A stretch of 64,000 nt of DNA from Pachyseris speciosa (lineage: Eukaryota; Cnidaria; Anthozoa; Scleractinia; Pachyseridae), in NCBI GenBank assembly GCA_016490735.1, contig JAEMWC010000168.1, positions 661,001 to 725,000 on the forward strand, written 5' to 3'. How positions within the stretch are numbered: position 1 is the first letter of the stretch; the number at the start of each line of letters is the position of its first letter. The notes beneath the pieces are model-generated. The model was not told the DNA's origin. It made no database searches and saw only the letters and a program-made list of their open reading frames with translations. A program made the translations under genes and the position numbers. Positions 10,401-22,100 of the stretch are shown in pieces.

Positions 10401-11873
10401 ACATTCAAAATTAGTGAACTGAAAACAAAACAAAGAACACACCAATGAAACACCATGAGAGATAATTTAGAATTCACACTGTTAACCTGGTTAATTACTA
10501 ATTAACTTGACAACACTCCAACTGAGCCAGTGTCATACCTCCCAGTCGGTGAAAACATTTGAACTTGCTATATGACCAAAACTTTACTTGAAGCCTCAGT
10601 CTAAGTTGCCTCTAATATTATAATGTATTTCTGAGATGTTTAACGAGGATCAAATCATTCAGAGTACGAATGGTTTTTATCACACTTCCAGAGGCTGTCA
10701 ACAGGCCATTGCCAGATCAAAGGGTAAGTGATAAAGATACTTAAACCATACCCTTATATCTGCTTAAATCTGATTCAAAGTAAACATTTCAATATCCATC
10801 AGTTTCAAGGCAATCTTTTCATTATAATGTTTTTCGCAAGTTTTTAACTCGTCAAAAAACAAAAAGTTTCACAGCAAAGTCCTGTTCAATAGTTTTAATG
10901 TGAATTATAATACCACTCAGTTGCACTACAAGTCTAAAGAAAACTTAATTAACTGGCAAAAGTTGTTCTAATATATACGATGTAACCTCAACTGTCATTG
11001 CCACTGGAAGGGTTAATTTGCTCCACTTAATAAGTTCAGAATTCTGAGATTATAAGGTTTATGATAAGTGATAGCAATAATAAAAAAAAACTAAACTATC
11101 ATCAGTGTTAAGGTGATCAAAATATAAAAGAACTAATTCGTTAATTCATTGTCATCATTGGTATTTTCATTAAAAATTATAAAGGTGAATATTGATAAGG
11201 CCAGATGATAACATATAAGTTTGTTGCTTATCTTCTCAAACGTTAGTTTGGAAAACGAGTGAAATCCAACACAGCCATTTACCAGACTAGTGATACTTCA
11301 GAAAATGACTTCAGCTTAATTCAAATCGTGAAAGAAGGTACACAGGAAAGAAATGAAGGTTAACTTCTCAGAACAGCGGAATGACTGGTAAAATAGCGGC
11401 ATAAAAATGGAGTAATTTAAGACTGCCAAGAACAAATCGGTGAATAAAAAAACTTAATTTAATATCTATTGTTAAATTTCAATTTGAGGACGTTTTCGAA
11501 AAATAAACCTCAATCTAAATGAAGTTGGATAACTATAGTCCGATATAGCTAAATTCTTGCAAAAGTAGGTAATCAAGTTTGACGGCCTGCTTAACACGAT
11601 TGATCAAGCACAACACTGTCTGTCCTTCGTTTGGATAAGCAATTAAGCGCCGTGACAGGAGGCAAAACTTACGATTACATCAGATTGCCTACTCCAGCAG
11701 TAGACTGAGTTGAGAACGCATGGATCCTACGAATTAGCAAGATTACTTAAATTACCGCGGATGAAGTATATACCTGAATTTTGATGAACATCTACGTTAG
11801 CGGCATAAACAACCAAAGAGGTATATAACGTCAAAATAAAAAGATAAAAGCCTTTGAAGCGGCAAGAAACCAT
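7412..11873 (-). CDS. Secreted CULT-domain protein (cereblon thalidomide-binding-like), 191 aa
   Basis: Five exons on the minus strand: 11873-11774, 8675-8529, 8320-8265, 7972-7893 and 7604-7412, all phase-consistent with GT-AG borders. Residues 1-25 ([20 protein letters not shown] and on) look like a signal peptide. The rest is one CULT domain. Zinc ligands are the pairs C38/C41 (CRKC) and C119/C122 (CPQC). The aromatic pocket is HSWFPGYAW plus GW, giving W108, W114 and W128, the counterparts of the three tryptophans that bind thalidomide in cereblon. The C-terminal strand region is [10 protein letters not shown]. Cereblon itself has an N-terminal LON domain and is intracellular; this protein has neither feature, matching the known class of secreted eukaryotic CULT proteins. 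Its natural ligand is unknown. The start was chosen because the ATG at 11873 has A at -3 and gives the signal peptide. It is divergent from Pumilio. Confidence 0.9.
7688..7883. mobile_element. Foldback MITE in CULT intron 4
   Basis: The left arm from about 7690 ('gcaggatgtcagtcac') and the right arm ending at about 7880 are near-perfect inverted copies of 80-90 bp around a short centre. No ORF is present. The right end lies about 10 bp from the splice donor of exon 4 (exon ends at 7893 on the minus strand). Confidence 0.75.
8793..9173. mobile_element. MITE with CCCGGGGG ends
   Basis: The left end 'ccccgggggtactccc' and right end 'agctcccccgggc' are inverted. The matching subterminal segments 'gaggctccacccga' and 'tcgggcgcagcctc' are also inverted. 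The body contains several 'aaaggggtacc' and 'tatgaaagggtaggg' direct repeats. It lies in intron 1 of the CULT gene. Confidence 0.65.
9174..11773. other. AT-rich remainder of CULT intron 1
   Basis: No exon or element with clear ends is seen in this 2.6 kb. A local direct duplication of 'acaaggtggttctaa...tttgagtctgtggatgaaat' occurs at about 9375-9411 and 9477-9513. Otherwise the sequence is AT-rich and unremarkable. Confidence 0.5.
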
Positions 11874-12148
11874 TTCTAAATGGAAGGCGAGAGAAGTACT
11901 GTCCGCATTGCAGGGTGGGTAAAAGAGTTGGCAACGCGAATGTGAGGCGGAAGCGCATCTAAAGTGAAAACGAGGCACAAGTTCCTTTACTTGTCTTTCA
12001 CAAAGCGAGTGGTGGGAAATCTTTGAACTCTCGTTGCAACATCGAAAAATGAAATGACAAGCAAACTTCAAAGAAAGCCTCCTTTTCCTTCCCAAATCAA
12101 CAACTGGGCTTGGAAGTCAAAGTCTTGCGGTTTGGTCAAGTGTGATCA
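11874..12148. promoter_or_regulatory. Presumed bidirectional promoter between CULT gene and Pumilio
   Basis: The CULT start codon (minus, 11873) and the presumed Pumilio 5' UTR exon (ending at a GTAAGT donor at 12149) face apart with under 300 bp between them. The segment is less AT-rich than its surroundings. No TATA box is obvious. The promoter call is inferred from gene layout alone. Confidence 0.4.
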
Positions 12149-13170
12149 TGTAAGTATTTGGTTGTATTTCGTCAGCGACTCGATCGGAGGAAAATCTAAA
12201 GATAATATTGTTTTGATACATCGAGTTGGCATTGAGGGGCTTTCACAACCAGCCGAGTGAACCGTAACAAACCAAATCCAATAACTAAAAGGCATTTAAT
12301 TATTGCGAGGTTTTACAATAATAGGACAAATTGGTAAATTATTTTTCTCTTTTATTTAATGCGCGTAAAATTCTCTTGAAGTTATTCTTGGTTTGCTTTG
12401 TGTGCATGAATAATGAAAACATTTGAACTAAGCTACATTCTTTACATTGTTTACTTTACAAACTTATCAGAGCGACAAAAATTGTATCTTCCGCTAAAAA
12501 TCTTTTTGAGTAAAGTCCAAAGCAACACGCAAACTTTTCACTGAAATATGTTGCCTTGTTCATTGCAAGTTTATTCTTGTCCCTAATGAAACTTTAAATG
12601 GCAAAAACATCGTGTTTTAAATATTAATTTCACATGTTTCCGGATTGCAGGAAAACACACTAAGACTTTTACTCGAAGCTAGAGGTACCATTCAGCTTTT
12701 TAAATTTTTGGCTTATCGTTTGAAATGTAGCATTTTCCCGAGGGTCAAGAGTTATTATTTTTTATCGTGGCGTATTTTGACCTACGAAAAAGTTCCAATG
12801 GTGTCTTTTTGCACGTGTTCCAACTTGGTCAGAAGCGAACCACGTGTTTACACTTCAGCCCGTGAGGCCTCATGGGATTGTCCTTATCTGACAAGCCAGC
12901 GACGGCCATGCCAAGAATGGCCTTTCTTTCATAGTCCTTTTGCATCCGGTTAGTTTATCGGCCATCCTTTGTGTTACAAATGTTATTATACAGTATTTGA
13001 GGCCACAAATAATTGTTCTACATGTCCTGCGGATTATTTTTACAATTGAATTCTCTGCTTCTTCGCAGTTTTTGCAAGCGCTGCAAGTCACACCCCCGTA
13101 TCGCAACCAGTTACAATACGCTGAGTTCGTTGTTGACTGTGGGACGTTTTTTTGCGTTTAGATCCGTCCG

Positions 13171-16100
13171 ATGAGTTTTCCATGTGTCCTTGGCATGAAC
13201 GAAGTTGGATGGGACGATGGAGCGTACCACAACAATGGTATGACTCCAAAACTTGGTGGACGCACCAGTAATGGTGGATCGAAAACTGCAAACCAAGGCT
13301 TTGAAATCGTAGGTGGAAAGTCGAACGGTGAAGTCGCAAGCTATCTCTTTCAGCGTCAAGGCGTTGCTACAAGCTTTTCCAAAACAGTTGCAGAAAACGA
13401 CAAAAGCAATTTTTCAGGCCAGCGATGGTCTTCAGTTGGTGAAGGCATGTCCGACCAAGTAAGAATTACTTATAGTTTAATGTCAACAAAGTACCAACGC
13501 TAGCTAGCTAGTTTCAGTGTTTAAGCAGGGATTTGTTGCGAATGTGGACCCAGTAGGAAAGAGGTTTGCGAAATGAGAGCGTCCACCTTTGCAACGAAGA
13601 ACTGCGTATTTTATTGTTAATTTTCGCAAAGATTGGGAAGCATTCAATCAGAAGTAGGTCGCGTGAATGCTGTCGCGCTTCCCTTTCGAGTTCCCAGTTG
13701 CAAATTTTGTGTTTTTACTTAGAAACATTGAAGATAGCGTCGCTATATTTACACGAACAGCGTCGTGTTATTCTTTCTCGTATATTTTGTGAATCGTGCA
13801 TGTCAAAACCAGATATTGTGACAACAGAACTGCAGAATTCGACTTTCAAATTTTTTCCTCAATTTACCATTTGATCAAGGGTGGCTTCGATGACGAAATT
13901 TGTCTCTGCGTGAATGAAGCTGTATTCGATCTCTCTGTTTTCTTTTCCCTGTCGCTTTGCTATCTCGCTGAGGTCATGTACAAAGGAAGGAACTCTCTTA
14001 TTCCTTTGTCACGGTTTCGTAAGCTCGTGTTTTTGTGCACGGATAAAATTGAATGATTCTCTCAGCCAACAACAATATCGGCCTGAAATTAAAGTCGGCT
14101 GTTGTCTGAAATTGAAAATGAAAGGATTCGAAATTCCTTCATCGAAATGTGTGTTTCTGAGGCCTCATTCTGCCCTACCTTTTACAACTGTTAGAGTCAA
14201 AAATTGGGTTAAAAGTAAATTAAATTATATGTTTGTAAATGCAAATTTATGTTGTTGTGGAAATTAGGCCATAGGGATTCCTTTGAAAGCTCATAAGGAT
14301 TCAGCTTATCAGCCTGATGAACATACATCAATTATGCACTCTGTGGAACTGATTAGTTTAATTTTATGGCCTACAACAAGCATTAATGATATTGTTGAAA
14401 GTTCCCCAATCATTATTTCATGGTTGTTAGAGTGAGTGAAGGGACTGGCGTCGATGCTCCATTTTTGGTGTTTTTATCTGTTAGCTACGTGTACAGGAGG
14501 GGCTTTGAACTAAGCATTTGACCCATCAATTAGCAAATTATGTATTTGTCAGTTTGTTCAATAGTATGCTGGTGTTATGTTTAGAGGGGAACTTTGATCT
14601 TGTCCTCAAAGCAGTAACCTTTAAACAGTTTTGTATGCCAAAATTTTGTAATTATCCCAGGTGATGTTTGGAGTTTTCACATAATTGTCATTACCCCATC
14701 AAGCTTGTTTATGTTGGTAGCATGCTGATAGGTGAAAAAACTTTCAGTATGTAAATCCAGGCATTTATCCTTTACATTATGGTTTTCTGTACAGTTTTCT
14801 TCTTGATTGCCTGATTAACTTATCACACAGAAATTTCATGCTAACTCATTTGGGGTTTAAGAAGAAATTCGCAATAAATTCGTTTAAGAAGAAATTCGAA
14901 ATTTGCAAAAGCATTCAGTCCTGTCCTGTTTTCCTTTGAAGTGACTGTTGTTGCATTCTGAAGTATAACGCATGCAAGATCATTACAATACACATGATTG
15001 AAAGTGCGATGTAAAACTTAAAAGCTTTTCCTAATTCAGACATATGGTTAAGTTTGAATGCATATATTTTATTGAGCTTTACCTGTATCTTGGTACCAAG
15101 TAATTACTGTAAACTGTACCTGCTTCACTGTGTTAGTTCCACAATGAACAAGGCAATCCTTTACACTGAAAATTTAGTCAAAAATTCACGTTCAAATTTA
15201 CATCCAAAGTGTACATGTACGTGTACATTGAAAAACTGTTTGACACAACAATCCTGAAAATCTCTGAAAATTACAAAGCATGTGCAATTCCCTTGGGGGA
15301 ATCACTTGATGCAAACGAAACAAACAGGAAATCGGTAGGAACCTGAAATCGGTAGCCACACACTGAATACTCTTTGCATCAATATTAAGCTTTGGGAAGC
15401 CAGCAAGAACATACCGTATTTACTTGTGTATAAGTCGACCTTTTATGACCTAAAACTTGTTTATAGCACCGAGGTTTTTTATTGAACGATCGCAGTAGCT
15501 TAGTGACCTGGCAAGCGCTGTGGAGTTAGCAACACGTGGAGTTATTTAGTCACCAGTACCCCAAAATTCGTAGCCCAGTTGCCAAGTTTTTCAAAATGGC
15601 GTGTTGTTTATCAAGGCGATTTTCCCCAGCGATTTTCGAAGCTCTTTGTTGTTCCTATGGTGTACTAAAGCTCCTTCCCATGTCAACACTAAGAGAAAGG
15701 TTAGTTTAACATGACAAGATTTCATTTTCAACACGGCTCACTTCCATATTTATGAAAGCTTCCCCAAGTAATCCAAAGTGTTCGTGTGCACAAGTTACAG
15801 TGTAGAAGTGCTAATAAACACAGTTGCATCTTGTTCTGCTTTTTTGTCCTCTATTCCCGCCAAAAAATTCTCAGAAGTATAGATTAAGTTTTTGGAACAA
15901 TTCTGTCGATCTGAATTTTAACTTTTAGCCAGAAATGAAGAAAAACCGTTATCCCCCCCTGAAATTGGGGGTCGACTTATACACAAGTTCGACTTGTACA
16001 CAAGTAAATACGGTACATGTACCATATTTCCTGGAAAAAGCTCCCACACTCAAATAAGCACCTCCCCCAAATAAGTGCCCACCCTCTTGGCCCAAATAGC

Positions 16101-19100
16101 AAATAAGCCCCCCCCCCCCCTCCCCCTCACTTTCTTAAAATGTAGGGATACAAGGAAAGCCTGTTTCCATTGTCACTTTATTTGCAATCTTTTAAGCTTC
16201 AACTACGCCGGCATCAGTGCATGTAGGAGAACAGTCTATTTTCCGTAAGTCCCTTACAGTTATTTCTATCTCCTTGTGCTAGCAGAGTTCTTTTATGTGC
16301 ATTAGCTAAAATAGAGTTACAGTTCATATTAAGAAAAAAAAACTTAATAAGCACCCTCCCCCTTCAATTAAGTGCCCTCCTTTAAATAAACGCCCCCTCT
16401 TTGGGCCAAAATTTTAAAGGAATTGTATGCCTTACATTGGGGGATGGGTGTCTTTTTAACTTAAATGACGTGCTGTTTCCTTTGCTTTCAAAATAATTGC
16501 AGTTTGAAACCCCTAATCACTCAGAGTTTTACTAATTCAAACAGTTGTGTTTCTTCTGTGTGATTAAAGTTTCTACACACAAAATTCAATTATTACATTT
16601 ATTTAGTGTTGTGTCCAACGTGACACCCAGTGGGTTGGCCCTCACTGGCTCTGTCTTAATGGCTGATAGGAGCTGAGTGTCCTTGAGACACATCACCCAT
16701 GATGTCTGTTCCTTGCCGTGTCGTTGGAGATCAAAACTGCCCCCAGTTTATCGCTGGTTTGGTGCAGTGTTTTGTATATTCCTTGTGCTTCCCACAGTCA
16801 CTATGTGGCCATTACTGGGGAGATAAACCATACAATGAACAGCAGTTTTACTTTTGCATGTTGAGGTTATTGTAGGTTATAATTTTCTTAAATTTTGCTA
16901 AGCTCATTTTTTAGCTAAAAATAATTTAATAGTTAGTTGTATGGTTTATTTATCAGCCTTTTATCAGTTGCCAGTTTCTTAGTTGCGACATGCTATAGAA
17001 AAATATATTCGCTTTGCCCAGTTATGAAGCAAGGAAGATAAAGTATTGTGAACTCTTTTCTTTGTTCCAGCATTTCTCATGCACTTGAAATTCTTAATGA
17101 CAATAATTTTCATGATTCCATTGTATTCTATTCTAACTAAAATTGCTCCTTGGATAAATGTATCTATTCACAAGTTGATTTTCTTTCAGCAGGGATAATT
17201 TATCTATGATTACTACTAGTTTATTATTACTGTGTCACGTCAAGGCTTTTTTAACCAAACCGTTTGTTTTTTTCCAGACAAATAGCAAAGACGGAGAACT
17301 GGACGACAAGTTTCAGAGCTTGTCTTTGAACAACAATGAAAAGAAGGCAGACACACCAATAGAGGAGGTAGCTACATCTGAAATACCAATTAACTAAAAT
17401 GTGAAACATGTTAATGTTATCCAGGGAGCAGGAAGGTGAAAGACCTACAAAATGTCATCAAGCTGAATGATTTGCAATCTTGTACCCATTATCTGCAAGC
17501 TTCTCAGTAAGGGAATGGTAACAAAGACAAATACTCTTGAGATACAAAACTGTTGCCCTTGCTTAGATCTGCTTTTCCTGCACATCAAGTCTTGTGCTGC
17601 ACAGAGATACTTTTGTAAATAATTACAAAAGGAAGTACTGTTCTTAAGAAAACCTGGTTTCTCAGACAGCCATGAGATGCAGAAAACATGTTAAATGAAT
17701 GCAGTCGAACCTCTGATTAGGGACACCAACAAAGCACTTGTACTGTCCCAGTAATTTGTCCCCTGAAACCCTTCATTTATACAGCCCTGTCAAAATGTTT
17801 TGTAGTAGTGGGCAGCATAGCTGGAGAAGTGGGCAGCAACTGCCAGTGACCCTTGCCCGCTAGAGAACTCCCAGTGAAGTCCAAGTATGGAGTGACGGGC
17901 AATTAATTTACTGCAGGCGGCAAATTTGCCCGCTACCAACACATTCTGACAGGGCCGATTTATAACGTCCTGTAATCAGTTCCATGGGTGTCTGTGTACA
18001 CAGGCATTGTAACTATTAGGTACTGTCCCTCAAGTGAGTAACTCTTAGTGCAGTGCTTGAATTCATATCTGTGGACTTTCTTTTCTTACTTAGATTGCTT
18101 CTACTGCTAAGAAACTATGGGATGTACAGGACTCATGTGAAGAAAACCAGGGAGGCATGACAACAGGGATATTTTTCGGGGAACAGTGGAGAGAGACGGC
18201 ATGGGGGCCTTCAGTGCCTCACATGGCGCAGTCTGAGCATGCTGTGTCGCAGCCTATCATGGTCCAGCGTCCTGCCAAAGGGGGCAATTTTAATACCACT
18301 TCAGAATCTCAGAGTGTTCTGTCACCCAGATCAGCAGATGGTGTGGGGCTGAGCATGGTAGAATATGTCTTGGCTTCATCGCCTGGTGGACAAGAGCTGG
18401 ATGCACAGATCATTAAAGCAGGATTTGTAAGTAGTTGTTTGTTTGTTTGTTTGTTTGTTTTTTTTTTGTTGTTGTTTCTTTTTTCTTTTTTTAAAAAATG
18501 TTTTTCCAAAACCAGTTGCTTTAAATGTTGCATGGTGGAACATATCTTGCAGTAGTTCAAATATTTGAAACACAAGTTTCTTTATTCCAGTTGGTAATAC
18601 AGTGGAAACCCCACCAACTCAACAGGGATGAATGCAAAAGGTGTTTCCAATTATGCTAACTTTTGCAGTCACTCTAATCAGGGGTTTCAATAAGTTTTGA
18701 AATAGCCATCTGAGCTAACTAAAGTAGGCGGTGACCTGATGAATTTTTTTAATAATTTGAGTAAAAATATGGACCAAGCAGGTGGCGGAAAAAAGTAAAT
18801 TCTGATGAAGTAGGCGGCGATTTTCGCCGGTTGCTGGCTTCCAATGAAACCCCTGTCTAATCATAAACTTTTTGCAACACTGTTTTGGAAGCTAGGCTTT
18901 GGGGCAATTTAAACTTCAACTTTGGCCTATGTTGTACAGTGCACTTACCCATCTTCTGTTGTTGTATTTAACAAGGGGTCAAAAGTCAATGGAGACGGCA
19001 GAGAAGGCAAAGGAGGATCACCCTTTGAAGAGGGAACAGGTGAAGAGGTCAAAAATGCACTACAGGATGAGCAGGGGCATGAATCACCCAAGCCTGTGCG

Positions 19101-22100
19101 TAAACAGAGTGGCGATGATGACAAGGCTTCTGGCAGTTTCAGGTGAGATTCGTATAGCAAGATCGAAATCCAGCAAGGTTTTCTTCTCCCTAGTTGAAAA
19201 TGTTTTTGAAAGGTAAAGAGAGGTACAGATCAAAACTGCAAGGTGAAAATGGTTTAAATAGTAATTTTATCAGACTCAAAGCTCACATAAACCCTGGGTT
19301 AGCTTAATTTTGTTTTAAGCAAATGGCCCTTGGTCCCTGATGTTCAAGGAATGTATTTTTTCCTCTGCAAGCTACATGATTCTGTCTCCAAATCCTAGGG
19401 CTTTATAATATTATGTTAGGTACTGTATTCGGTTGAATTCTAGCCTTCTCTAAGATTAGCATCATTAAGTTGAAAGAGAAAGTTCTAGAGACAAATGTTG
19501 GGAATCAGCTGAATTTTCATAATCGATCATTGGCATAATAAGATTCATCAGAACGATTGATCATCAGCTATAATCGGAAAAATTTACTGATTAAAAAATC
19601 CATTTATTTTTCACTTGTGTACAAGTCAAAGTACCCTTGTTGACATACACTCCTTTCGGTGTATCCTGCAAATTGCCTTGGCCATGACTTTTTCTGTAAT
19701 ATGCTTGATCAAATAAACCTTACAAAGCAAGCACAGCCGTGTTGTGCCCTGTTTTTGGAACCGGACAAAAAATACGAAAAACGTAGCAGAAAAGAAGCAT
19801 TTAATGGATTATAGCTGCTGGTTTTATTTCTCCTCGATAATCAATTGCACATCATCCATTTAACAAATAGATTCCATGTTGCCGTGCATCTGTTCAGTAA
19901 TAGATCATAGATGACGTCAAAATGTGGTAAAAACAAAGAAGTGGCACACGAGCCAGAGGCGAGTGTTACTGATGTTTTTACCACATTTTGATGTCTTCTG
20001 TGATCTATTACTGAACAGACGCATGGCAACATGGAATCTATTTGTTCTATATAATCAAGAAACAAAATGCAAGCGAAAAACTTGTTTATTTTCACATTTC
20101 TGGGAAAAAAGTGGGTCGTGATGACGTACAGTGTCCTGTCCTCTAATAGATCATAGCTAAGAACCAATCACAACACGCGAACTATTCACCTTATTATATA
20201 AAATCGATTATCGTATTGCTTAAAGTTTTTGATCAATTATCAGTTATAATCTATGATTGGTGCACCACTTCTAGTGACTCGCTTCTCATGAGGTGTATTG
20301 TGTACTTGATTATTCACTCACTCACTTATCATCTTCATGTACTTGATTATGAGTACTTCCTGATGAGTAGGATTTGTGTCCAACGTGACACCCAGTGGGT
20401 TGGCCCTCACCGGCTCTGTCTTAATGGCTGATAGGAGCTGAGTGTCCTTGAGACACATCACCCATGATGTCTGTTCCTTGCCATGTCGTTGGAGATCAAA
20501 ACTGCCCCCAGTGTCTCACTGGTTTGGTGCAGTGTTTTGTATATTCCTTGTGCTTCTCACAGTCACTATGTGGCCATTACTGGGGAGATAAACCATACAA
20601 TGAACAGGTGTTTCACCTTCCTGAGAAAAATCTCGGGTGCTACAGTATATTATGTAGTTTTCTTTGTCAGCTTATGGTAAGTGTTTTCATGGAAGAAAAT
20701 TTTGTCAACAACTGTCTGTTTAAGGAACAACATTTATAACGCAGTTTACAATTAATGAAGTTGAGTTATGAGTGCCCCGTAATGTCGATATCAAATTTAG
20801 ACAGACACTAGGGGTGGTCACTGCCAGAGTTTTCTTACGTCCCTAGTGGTTCTTTTACGTCCCACAGAATCAGAGAATTATGAAGAGTTGTGAGACGGGG
20901 CCTACGGTTTATCGTCCTTATCCGAGAAGACTAGAAAGTCTAACTGTTTGTACCTCTGCTAACCAGTGCATAACGCTTGGCATATGTGATCAAAATTTAA
21001 ATCATGAAACTGTATGACCAAAATTACAATTCAGTTTCAGTTTCAGTTTGTTTTGCCATTTTCCTTACACATCATTACAAAATATATATTAAAATACAAA
21101 AGGTAAATAACAGTTCTAAGTAAGAGAAGCATATGGTGAGGATGCCTGTGGAGAAACAATTGGGGCTTATTCAGGTTACAGGCTCCTCAAAAAAATACAA
21201 CTTTGAAATAAGAATTATTGGGCACAGCTTATTTAATTTATAAATACATTTAGGTTAAAAATCAAGCACACAAACAATCATAGGAACATAGAACAACACG
21301 TTCAAAATAGGGGTAGTCAATTCAGGAGAAATGTTCACGAAAACAGGCAAATGGAAAAACAAATTTCATCAAGATACTAGAAGCTACTAGCGAGACATTT
21401 ACAGAAGAGGAGGGACTTACATTTGATAACTTTTGTGGGACATGGTCGGACACCTACCATTTGAAAATTCCGAAAAATTGTACTTGTGATTTTTGTTCAA
21501 TGGAAAGCGCCCAATGTTTCCCAACATAGGAATGAAAACCATATACCTTTGAATGGTTTATAATTAATTTTCCAAATTCAGTGGCTCATAGCCACTTTGA
21601 CTTGTTTCACTTTTTTGGTCTTGTTTTCTTTGGTGTTTGACATGCCCTCCCTTTCCTCCCACCAAGGCCAAGAGTGACAAAAAACAAAACATCCAGAAAA
21701 AATCTAAAAACAAACCTTAGCACTGGAAAGTGATTCTTAGGTAATATGATTGATGGGTTGTTTTAGTCAGTAACACAAGTATGCTTGAAAAATCAAAGAA
21801 ACCCAATTCTCCCAATTATGTATATCCTCTGGTCATCAGATTACTAGGTCATTTGCTCTACCACCGAGATATAAGACACTTAGCAACTATGTGTGGTCAT
21901 TCCACATTCATAGCTTTTTGCCTCATTGCAGTAAACACATTATGGTGAACAGACAGACAATGAATTATTTTAATTTGTTTTTTAAATATATTTCATTTAT
22001 TCTTTATGCCAAAATGTGTTTGATCCATCAGTCTTATTGATCATAACAAATGTCTTTTTCATACACCCTCCTCATACAGTTAAATATGAAATTTAATTTC

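Larger units (their letters stand above)
13459..17277. other. Pumilio intron 1 (mostly unannotated sequence)
   Basis: Apart from the two repeats listed separately (15414-16013 and 16609-16842), there is a C-rich block with repeated 'aataagcacc/aataagtgccc' words at 16040-16420. This resembles another decayed MITE. I see no gene here. Confidence 0.5.

Noticed and set aside
11874..12095. N-terminal extension of the CULT protein to an ATG at 12095
   Set aside because: The frame is open, but the extra residues are not family-like and would bury the signal peptide; the ATG at 11873 is preferred.
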